Below, piece after piece: positions 34,708-41,801 of a stretch of 64,000 nt of DNA. The notes under the pieces are model-generated. The model searched no databases. It had not been told where the DNA came from and saw only the letters and a list, made by a program, of their open reading frames with translations. The stretch spans positions 29,885 to 93,884 of the forward strand of contig NZ_SRZC01000015.1 of the NCBI RefSeq assembly GCF_004792655.1, read 5' to 3'. The position numbers and the translations under genes are program-made. The DNA comes from Palleniella muris (GTDB lineage: Bacteria; Bacteroidota; Bacteroidia; Bacteroidales; Bacteroidaceae). Positions within the stretch are counted from its first letter, which is position 1, and the number at the start of each line of letters is the position of its first letter.

Positions 34708-35841
34708 ATGATAATAAAGCGTTTGTCGGCACTCCTCGTTTTGGGAGTGCTGGCAAACGTATGCTCTTTTGCTGCTTCCGGATTCCACTCCAATCTCTTG
34801 CAGGAAATGGCAGAAGTATCGGGTATAAGGCCTCAGATTGACAAACTTACGGACGGCTGGTATTATGATGTGTTCTCTTATAAGAACCGCCCGCTGACAG
34901 TGGTTGTGAACAACGATGAGGTTGTGCATGTCGGTTACACAATCTTCTCTCCTATGCAGAGGGGATTTGTTGGCAGAGATATTGCTGATTTTGTTGAAAG
35001 ATATTGGCTGTCAACCGATTTGCCATTGAAACGTCTGAAGCCCGTCGGACAACAAATGCGTGAGGACAGAGTCGTTTTTGCCAAAGGCTCTCTGCCGGTA
35101 ATTGACAAGTTGCAAGGAGATTCAACTTTGTCTGTGCAGACATCAATGGATTTTGAGAGGCGTTATGTCATTACTTGGAAGAAAGACGGTGTTACAGTAT
35201 GTGCATTGAGCTTCCCTGTCGATAATGAACTGCTCAGTGGCAGAAACCTTATCGAAAATGACCAAAGGTTGGCTGATGACATTCTTCGTGCAAGACAAAG
35301 TCCGGAGGTGCAGGATACTATTGTAAATGGTGATGTGCTGCAACATTCTCAGGAGCATGGCTATTATGTGCTGCCGGGTGAAAGCTATTACATGGATTCG
35401 CTTACAGGCAACCGTTATTTCCGGAGGGACAAGAAAAAGAGACTGTTCCACTTGCTGAATACTCCTGAATATAAGTTTGAAACCATAGCGAACATGTTGA
35501 CCGGCACAGACTTGCCTCAGGCAGAGAACTATACGCTTACTCTCAGGCAGCAGACCTATAATTACCAACAGAAGATTGTCACGACTTCATTAAGGCAATA
35601 TGTCTCGTTTTGCCTGCAGAACGGTTGTACTCCTTATGTCGGGCTTATAAGTGAGACCGGCAACATCGTGGAGGTTGAGCTTGTGATGCGCAATGTAGCC
35701 TTGGGATATGCACATGTGACGAAACTGTCATTCGATACCGCACAAATGGGTGAGGGCAGGGGTACAGTGTCCGGACGACTGAACGCGTATGTCCCGACTG
35801 CCAATGTCAAGAATCTGTTCAAAGACTTAAAAACAAAATGA
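34708..35841 (+). CDS. Exported protein of the tubulin-like operon, unknown family
   Basis: The product is 377 residues from the ATG at 34708, chosen because it gives a clean signal peptide (MIIKRLSALLVLGVLANVCSFA). ATGs at 34687 and 34693 are alternatives that begin closer to the previous stop. The mature part is an alpha/beta mixture with no motif I recognise. It includes WYYDVFSYKNRPLTVVVNND near the start, a central MDFERRYVITWKKDGV segment and AYVPTANVKNLFKDLK at the end. It is periplasmic or outer-membrane associated. The next gene starts seven bases after its stop, which supports a shared operon. Confidence 0.65.
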   Translation: MIIKRLSALLVLGVLANVCSFAASGFHSNLLQEMAEVSGIRPQIDKLTDGWYYDVFSYKNRPLTVVVNNDEVVHVGYTIFSPMQRGFVGRDIADFVERYWLSTDLPLKRLKPVGQQMREDRVVFAKGSLPVIDKLQGDSTLSVQTSMDFERRYVITWKKDGVTVCALSFPVDNELLSGRNLIENDQRLADDILRARQSPEVQDTIVNGDVLQHSQEHGYYVLPGESYYMDSLTGNRYFRRDKKKRLFHLLNTPEYKFETIANMLTGTDLPQAENYTLTLRQQTYNYQQKIVTTSLRQYVSFCLQNGCTPYVGLISETGNIVEVELVMRNVALGYAHVTKLSFDTAQMGEGRGTVSGRLNAYVPTANVKNLFKDLKTK

Positions 35842-35848
35842 AAGAGTA

Positions 35849-36658
35849 ATGAGAAAGATATTTTTATTTTTAGTGGCAACGCTGGCATTCCTCCCACATC
35901 TTTCCATAGCTGCAATGGCACAGAATGGAGAGTCACCTTCCAAGACCATCAACAAGATTAAGCGTGATGGCAGCTATGTGTATGCGGAAGCTACAGCAAA
36001 GACAAGGGAAGAGGCTGCTGAGGCTGCAAAGCAGTTGCTGCTGATAGAGATTAGCCAGTATGTGGCAACAAAGAAGAAATTCTCAGGAGCCGACCAGGTG
36101 CTTATCAAGGACATGCAGACAGAAAGCCAGTCCATAGAGATGCCACGTGGAGACATGACAAGGATTTTCCTGTATGTGAAGAAAAATGACCTTATTGCCG
36201 CTGAAACTGTTGAGGCTGTCAATCAGAAAACTCTCAATGCTATCACGCCGAGACCGGAACCCAAGAAGGTCAAAGAGGAAAAGAAAGCAGCCCCGGCACG
36301 TAAGGAAGAGGTAACCGAGCCTGTGACCGACAATGTGTTGGCAATAAATGATGCTTCATTGAAAGATTGGCATAAGAAACTTATACAAGACGTGATGGGC
36401 AAGCAGGATTTCCACAAGGTCAAGCTGGCTCTAAACAAGTACAAGTCACAATATAAGGTTAAACGCCTTGGCAGTAATGAAACATCTTGCCCAACTCCAA
36501 GCGAGGCGTTTTACGTGGTGTTTGGAGACGGTGGGAGCATCGTGCAGTTCATAAGTGCCGATGCAGGCTCAGGGCGTATAGATTATGTGTCAGGCAAGGC
36601 TGCCGATACTGTAGGCATAGAGTCAAAAAAGCATGTGTGGTTTACGCTTTCTAAATAA
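35849..36658 (+). CDS. Exported LPP20-like protein
   Basis: This 269-residue protein has a signal peptide ending AAMAQ. Residues ~35-110 (DGSYVYAEATAKTREEAAEA, then LLIEISQYVATKK) follow the pattern of LPP20-like envelope domains, where a strand is followed by a helix rich in Ala/Glu. A charged Lys/Glu/Pro linker spans ~145-170, and a second compact domain follows to the end with SCPTPSEAFYVVFGDGGSI. LPP20-type domains occur in outer-membrane and flagellar-base proteins such as FlgT, which fits the FlgT-like gene further down this operon. The family match is by pattern only. Confidence 0.6.
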   Translation: MRKIFLFLVATLAFLPHLSIAAMAQNGESPSKTINKIKRDGSYVYAEATAKTREEAAEAAKQLLLIEISQYVATKKKFSGADQVLIKDMQTESQSIEMPRGDMTRIFLYVKKNDLIAAETVEAVNQKTLNAITPRPEPKKVKEEKKAAPARKEEVTEPVTDNVLAINDASLKDWHKKLIQDVMGKQDFHKVKLALNKYKSQYKVKRLGSNETSCPTPSEAFYVVFGDGGSIVQFISADAGSGRIDYVSGKAADTVGIESKKHVWFTLSK

Positions 36659-36675
36659 ACAAAACTTATATAACA

Positions 36676-37647
36676 ATGAAAAAACTTATATATTTATTTC
36701 TCTTTCCATTGGTCTTCTGTGGCAATCTTTTCGCACAGAACCAAGTGTCCTTTGAAATAGACAAAAATGAAGGAGTGCCATCGGGTATGCCTGTTGCTGT
36801 CATGGAGATGAATACGGCACGATTGCTCACAGCCATCAACAAGGCAGAGGCAGCAAAGTCTGATGAACTGGATTTCTCCGGCATCAACATGACGAATGAT
36901 GCAAAGAACAGCTTGGCAATGATGTGGGCGAATGTTCATTTCAGAGTCATGGATGACGACATTTTCCAGAAATGCCTGTCGCTGAAAGCCAACGGACGTG
37001 TGCGTGGCTATGAGGTGGCAAACATTGCCATAGAGATGATTCCGTTGACTGATGAATATGAGGAGAGCCGTACTCAGGAGATAACCATCAGCTATGACAA
37101 AGGCGGAAGGATTGATGATATTGTCATCTCAATGGGCAAGCACCAGTACACATCTTTGATGAAAGGCGCGGTGACGCTTGATGACTATGACCGCCGCATG
37201 CAGATTCTCCATTATGTGGAGCAGTTCCGCACGGCTTACTGCCAGAAGGATATGACTTTCCTTAATAATGTCTTCAGCGACGATGCACTCATCATAACAG
37301 GTAAGCGCACAATGACCAGAGTAAAGGATGGTCGTGGCATGGTTGCCAAGACAGAATACACCAAGCAGTCAAAGGCACAGTATCTCGCAAATCTTGCAAA
37401 AACATTCAAAAAAAACAAGTACATCAATGTAAAGTTTGATGAAATCGAGGTTGAGAACAATCCTTTGCATACTCACATGTATGGAGTGACATTGAAACAG
37501 AAATGGAACTCTTCCACATACAGTGACGAAGGCATAGTCTTCCTGCTTTGGGATTTCTCCAACGAGGAAGCTCCGAAGATTTATGTGCGTACATGGCAGC
37601 ATATAGATGACCCAAACAGATTCAAGACAACTGATTTCGAATTCTAA
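36676..37647 (+). CDS. Exported protein with NTF2-like C-terminal domain
   Basis: This 323-residue protein has signal peptide MKKLIYLFLFPLVFCGNLFAQ. The N-terminal ~150 residues are of unknown fold. The C-terminal part from about residue 175 (RMQILHYVEQFRTAYCQKDM, then FLNNVFSDDALIITG) has the helix-strand start of an NTF2/SnoaL-like domain. It ends with the strands GVTLKQKWNSSTYSDEG and FLLWDFSN. NTF2-like domains bind small ligands or mediate assembly, and catalytic residues cannot be assigned. It lies 17 bases from both neighbours in the operon. Confidence 0.65.
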   Translation: MKKLIYLFLFPLVFCGNLFAQNQVSFEIDKNEGVPSGMPVAVMEMNTARLLTAINKAEAAKSDELDFSGINMTNDAKNSLAMMWANVHFRVMDDDIFQKCLSLKANGRVRGYEVANIAIEMIPLTDEYEESRTQEITISYDKGGRIDDIVISMGKHQYTSLMKGAVTLDDYDRRMQILHYVEQFRTAYCQKDMTFLNNVFSDDALIITGKRTMTRVKDGRGMVAKTEYTKQSKAQYLANLAKTFKKNKYINVKFDEIEVENNPLHTHMYGVTLKQKWNSSTYSDEGIVFLLWDFSNEEAPKIYVRTWQHIDDPNRFKTTDFEF

Positions 37648-37664
37648 CCAATAAAAGTGATTTT

Positions 37665-38825
37665 ATGAAACACAGATTAGTGTTTTTGCTGGTAACATTC
37701 TTCCTTTTAGCCTCTGAATCCTATGCCCAGTTGAAGGTTTCAACCCCATGCTACAAGAAGGATGGAGACCTCTCTGCTACCACAGAGGCGCAGAACAGAC
37801 CATCAAAGAATGCTTATGGACAGAATCTTCCGTTTGCCTTGGTTCGTGTAGGCTTGGCGGAAGAGAATGTAAAGTTTGAGGGAAAGGGCGTCATCGAGAG
37901 CGAGTTCCGTGACAATGAGTATTGGGTCAGATTGCTGAGCACGGCAAAGGAGATGACCATAAAATCCCCACTGCATGAGCCGTTGATTTACAGATTCCCC
38001 GTACAGCTTGAAGACAATGCCACTTATATCATGTCCATAAACAAGGTATTGGGCAAGCTGGAAATATCAAGCAATCTTGGCTCAAAGGCTAAAGTCTACA
38101 TTGACGGTCGTCTGGTAAGCGAGGTTACCCCTTTTGTCTTTGAAGGCGAAAAGGGGGAGCATGAACTGCTTGTCAAAGCCGATGGTTATGCCGATGAGAA
38201 ACGCGCTGTGAAAATCCCTGCCAACGGAACTGTAAAGATAACTGTCAATCTTAATGTGGAAGGCTCTCTGAAGGTTGGCAATGTCAGCTATGGTGAGATA
38301 GCTGTTCAAAATGTCTCGTTCTCCATGGGTGACAATAGTTTCTATTATGGTCGCCCGGTGCATGCTGTACAGCTCCGCCCGTTCAACATTGGCAAGGCAA
38401 TGGTCTCCGCATCGTTATGGAAGAGTGTGATGGGAGAGATTGACGAGAACATGATAGGTGCAAACGGGCAGGTTGTCAATGTGACTTACAGCCAATGTTT
38501 GGATTTCATCACATTGCTGAATGAGAAGACCGGCAAGTCCTACCGCTTGCCTACCGAAGCAGAATGGGAGTATTGCGCCAAGAACGCCGGCAAACTCGGC
38601 ATGGAGGATATGACAAAGTGCCGTGAATGGTGTTCGGACTGGTTCGGCCATTATGCACAGTCAGGACCTTCGCCACAGGGGCCGGCAACCGGTTTCCTGC
38701 GTGTCGTCAGAGGAGCAGATGGTCCGGGATCCTATTTTACTGTGAGCAGTGCCACATGGCGTGGACAGATGAATCCGGAATTATCTGCCAAGGATGTTTC
38801 TTTCCGTTTGGCATCCGATAACTAA
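37665..38825 (+). CDS. Exported PEGA plus FGE/sulfatase-modifying-factor-like protein
   Basis: This 386-residue protein has signal peptide MKHRLVFLLVTFFLLASESYAQ. Residues ~125-195 form a PEGA domain (GKLEISSNLGSKAKVYIDGR, then GEHELLVKADGYADEKRAVK), a surface-associated beta domain. Residues ~205-386 are a shortened formylglycine-generating-enzyme-like domain: FSMGDNS, then YRLPTEAEWEYCAKNAGK and the closing CREWCSDWFG, VVRGA and DVSFRLASDN. The catalytic Cys pair of true formylglycine generators is not evident, and the domain is shorter than usual. A binding or scaffold role is therefore likelier than catalysis. It belongs to the same operon as the tubulin-like GTPase. Confidence 0.8.
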   Translation: MKHRLVFLLVTFFLLASESYAQLKVSTPCYKKDGDLSATTEAQNRPSKNAYGQNLPFALVRVGLAEENVKFEGKGVIESEFRDNEYWVRLLSTAKEMTIKSPLHEPLIYRFPVQLEDNATYIMSINKVLGKLEISSNLGSKAKVYIDGRLVSEVTPFVFEGEKGEHELLVKADGYADEKRAVKIPANGTVKITVNLNVEGSLKVGNVSYGEIAVQNVSFSMGDNSFYYGRPVHAVQLRPFNIGKAMVSASLWKSVMGEIDENMIGANGQVVNVTYSQCLDFITLLNEKTGKSYRLPTEAEWEYCAKNAGKLGMEDMTKCREWCSDWFGHYAQSGPSPQGPATGFLRVVRGADGPGSYFTVSSATWRGQMNPELSAKDVSFRLASDN

Positions 38826-38855
38826 TAAACTGAAACAACTACTAAAAAAAAGATT

Positions 38856-40559
38856 ATGAGAGCAAGAGAATTTCTTTTGACAGCATTTGCTGCTTTGATA
38901 GCAATGTCTGCCAACGCGCAAGTGGAAAAAGTTTACATGAACCCTGTACAGTCTGCTGTCTCTCTGGACAGCAACAAGAAAAACCGCCTGCAGACGAAAC
39001 TGATTATGGGTATGAGCAAAGCACATACCCTGAAGACAACAAAGGGGCAGACGCTGACTGCCAACGGCCAACTGGCTTCCGATGGATATAAGTATGCACT
39101 CAACGTAAAGGTCACAGAGGCGTCACACAAGCAGGATGAGGAACTTTTCTCAAGCAAGAAGAAGGACACCTATACTGCCACCGTGAAGATGAATGTTGCC
39201 TTGGTTGACGTTACAAACGGCAAGGAGGTTGCGAACTCCGTCTTTGAGTGTTCTGCCAGCAACAAGGACATCAACACAGCCTACTATAAGGCTTTCAATA
39301 CTGTTGACGAGGACATAATCGACTTCATTGACAACAGTCTGCCGGTCACGGCTGAGATGATAGAAATCTATCAAAGTGATGTTGACAAGGAGGATGCCGA
39401 AGCTAAGGGCGTAAAGGTCAACAAAGGCTCTGCCTCCGGTGTGCGTCGTGACATGATGTTCACTGTCTACAAAGAGGTTGGAGGCAACAGGACGGAAATC
39501 GGCAAGGCACGTTGTGAGCAGGTGCTCAGTGCCGATGAGTCTTTGCTGAAGGTCTACGGCAAGGAGGATGGCGACAAGACTGTTGCCGAGTTGTTCAAGA
39601 ACATGGACGGCTCATTCAATGTGGTGTTCGTGTCACGCTCCAAGAAACTATGGGGAAAATTGGGCTCCGGTGTGACAAAGGTGTTCAAGAAGGATGAGCG
39701 CACCAACTACTATGAGCCGAACCTTGACCGTCAGGCAAAACTCAAGGTTGGACTTATGGGCATCACTGCTGCAAACTCCGGTGTGACAAAGGATGCTTTG
39801 GAACTCCTTGCATCTGAGACTGTGGAAGGTTTGTCAAAGGTGACAACCATCGACTTCGTCCGGCAGCTGCATCCTACTCTTGAAGCTGCCCGGAAGGCGG
39901 GTCTCGACGGACTTATCAACATCACTTTCGACAAACTTGACCAGACGACAAGCAAGACAAAGGAAGGCAAGACAAATTATGAGTCTCACGCCTACATCTC
40001 AATAGAAGGTATAAATGTGCATGAAGGCTCATGGATAGAGATGACCGATGCCGACCAGCCGCACTCCTCAATGGAAAATGCTGCAGAAGCTGTGAAGAAG
40101 GCTGTGGACGCCATGGATGACCACATCAAGAAATTTGCCGAGGATGTGTTCCCTGTTGCCGGCAAGGTCATGGAAATAAAGGAGGCAAAAGACTATGTGG
40201 ACAAGAAATCAAAGAAAAAGAAGAATGAGGAAGAAAATGCCCAGCCTGCCAAGCAGCGTGGCTCTGTGAAAGCTGCATCCATAAGCATCGGCTCAAATGT
40301 CGGAGTGCGCAAGAACATGATGTTTGACATCTACAAGCAGATAAAAGGTGTCGGTGCGGACTCACGCGTGTTCCTTGGAACTGGAAAAGTCAGCGAGAAT
40401 CCGTCGGCAACTGAGGCTGTAATCAAAATCAAGGGCTCAAAGAAGGGCGATGAGGTGATTTATGACATATTGAAGAACGCTACTGATGATTCAATAGAGA
40501 TTATCGTCATTTCACGTGCCTTTGACGGAATTGGCGGTTTCCTGAACAGATTGTTGTAA
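38856..40559 (+). CDS. Exported FlgT-like protein with duplicated C-terminal-type domain
   Basis: This 567-residue protein has a signal peptide ending SANAQ. Two segments look like copies of one beta-rich domain of the FlgT C-terminal kind. One is at residues ~185-275 (VNKGSASGVRRDMMFTVYKE, ending NVVFVSRSKKLWG). The other is at ~470-562 (IGSNVGVRKNMMFDIYKQ, ending EIIVISRAFDG). Between them, residues ~290-440 resemble a CsgG/LPP20-type alpha/beta domain (LKVGLMGITAANSG, then AARKAGLDGLINITFDKL). FlgT is an outer-membrane flagellar basal-body collar protein, but no flagellar genes are seen here. A collar or pore-associated role in another envelope machine is inferred. Confidence 0.65.
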   Translation: MRAREFLLTAFAALIAMSANAQVEKVYMNPVQSAVSLDSNKKNRLQTKLIMGMSKAHTLKTTKGQTLTANGQLASDGYKYALNVKVTEASHKQDEELFSSKKKDTYTATVKMNVALVDVTNGKEVANSVFECSASNKDINTAYYKAFNTVDEDIIDFIDNSLPVTAEMIEIYQSDVDKEDAEAKGVKVNKGSASGVRRDMMFTVYKEVGGNRTEIGKARCEQVLSADESLLKVYGKEDGDKTVAELFKNMDGSFNVVFVSRSKKLWGKLGSGVTKVFKKDERTNYYEPNLDRQAKLKVGLMGITAANSGVTKDALELLASETVEGLSKVTTIDFVRQLHPTLEAARKAGLDGLINITFDKLDQTTSKTKEGKTNYESHAYISIEGINVHEGSWIEMTDADQPHSSMENAAEAVKKAVDAMDDHIKKFAEDVFPVAGKVMEIKEAKDYVDKKSKKKKNEEENAQPAKQRGSVKAASISIGSNVGVRKNMMFDIYKQIKGVGADSRVFLGTGKVSENPSATEAVIKIKGSKKGDEVIYDILKNATDDSIEIIVISRAFDGIGGFLNRLL

Positions 40560-40574
40560 TGCAAAAAGTAACGT

Positions 40575-40997
40575 ATGAGACTATTATTTGGAATCCTGTT
40601 CGCACTGTCGGTAATGCCGTTGTTCGGCAAAAGCGACGTGGTCTATCTGGAGAAGGTAGGCAATGGAGGGACACGCGTGTTCTCTGTTGTTGTCCCTGTG
40701 ATGGACAAAGAGGCTGAGACTATTGACTTGGCAAAGCGCACACTGATAGATGCGTTGCTCTTTGAAGGTGTGGAGAACTACAATGGCGGTTTCCCGCTTG
40801 TGTCGAATCCTGAGCATATCTATGCCAAGGAGATGGTTGACCCTGGCAAAGGGCAGTACCGCATCTACAGCAAGGAAATCTATTATGAGAACCGTAGCAG
40901 TAAATCATTGGCATACTTCACCATTGTGCTGAACCATTTCAATTTGCTGAGGGTGCTGAACATGCGCAAAGCAATGGACACTCCATTTGCGGAGTAA
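40575..40997 (+). CDS. Small exported protein, last gene of the tubulin-like operon
   Basis: This 140-residue protein has a signal peptide (MRLLFGILFALSVMPLFGKS) and a compact alpha/beta mature part: YLEKVGNGGTRVFSVVVPV, a helix AKRTLIDALLFEGV, and the strands YRIYSKEIYYENRSS. I recognise no family. It starts 15 bases after the FlgT-like gene, and a perfect terminator lies 75 bases after its stop, which marks the end of the nine-gene unit. Confidence 0.65.
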   Translation: MRLLFGILFALSVMPLFGKSDVVYLEKVGNGGTRVFSVVVPVMDKEAETIDLAKRTLIDALLFEGVENYNGGFPLVSNPEHIYAKEMVDPGKGQYRIYSKEIYYENRSSKSLAYFTIVLNHFNLLRVLNMRKAMDTPFAE

Positions 40998-41071
40998 CCG
41001 TGAAAAGCGGTGTGCAGCTTGTTTCATGCCATGAAAGAACTTGCACATCGGAGAATGTTTTTAATTTAATC

Positions 41072-41118
41072 AGGGGTAGTAATGAATTGTGAAAGTCATT
41101 ACTACCCCTTTGTTTTGT
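41072..41118 (+). terminator. Terminator of the tubulin-like operon
   Basis: AGGGGTAGTAATGA and TCATTACTACCCCT form a perfect 14-bp stem with an 11-base loop. TTGTTTTG follows. Confidence 0.92.
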
Positions 41119-41225
41119 CAATATGTAAGCAAAGTGCGCCTGTTGCTTGCAAAATGTTACGTATCTTAGTGCTTGTTGCAAACTAAAAAATCAATAAATG
41201 TCAAAATGTGATTACCGTGACGGAA

Positions 41226-41298
41226 GGTAACGCTTTGCATTGCAAAAGGTAACACTTTACTTGATGAAAGGTTACCTTTCGCACAGTAAAAGGTAACC
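41226..41298. repeat. 22-bp-period GGTAAC array 3
   Basis: Cores GGTAAC (41226), GGTAAC (41248), GGTTACC (41270) and GGTAACC (41292) lie exactly 22 bases apart, with the third unit reversed. The cores share flanks such as TGCAAAAGG. Confidence 0.75.
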
Positions 41299-41372
41299 TA
41301 TCATAGTGTCATTCTCATGTACTGTTCTCATTGTTCAAAATTTTGCGGAATGCAACTTTTATGACAACGATT

Positions 41373-41429
41373 TATAGTAAGACAGAATTGATTTGCATTA
41401 TTTTCGCAAATCAATCCAGTTTGACTATA
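41373..41429. mobile_element. MITE-like element, family C, minimal copy
   Basis: This 57-base hairpin begins TATAGTAAGACAGAATTGAT and ends in the near-complement (TCAATCCAGTTTGACTATA). The ends match those of the larger element at 44911-45567. Confidence 0.6.
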
Positions 41430-41801
41430 AATAGGATAGCAATTCAAAGTGCCTGATTTCAAGCCCCCGTTTAACAGTGCTTGAAAACAAGTGTTTTTGC
41501 GCAGCAGAATAGTCATAAAAACATAATACAAATGTTAATTAACAAGAAAACTCACGCCATATACGTTAAACTTTGTTACCCCCCCCTAAAAAGGGTTAAT
41601 TGAGAAGAAATATATGTACCTTTGTTGCCTGAATATATGATTATCCGACAGAATATTGTGTATCCATATTCACATCGACATGGACAGGTGGAGAAGCAAC
41701 AGACAATCACATATATGGATTCCACTGAAGGCTCACAGTGTGTTGAACCGGGAGGGACAGAGAAAAAATTATATCAAACTCATATAACAAATAGTATTAT
41801 C

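Larger units (their letters stand above)
41119..41801. other. Gene-free stretch before large exported protein
   Basis: It holds the third GGTAAC array (41226-41298), a family C hairpin (41373-41429) and a C8 tract (41579-41586). Possible -7 sites are AAACTTTG (about 41568) and TACCTTTG (41614-41621), neither with a clear -33. The frame of the next gene is open back to 41622, but that part would start inside the promoter. Confidence 0.5.

Noticed and set aside
33804..34793. 329-residue minus-strand frame across the tubulin and zinc-ribbon genes
   Set aside because: It crosses two well-supported genes of a tight operon and is explained as a shadow of biased codon use.
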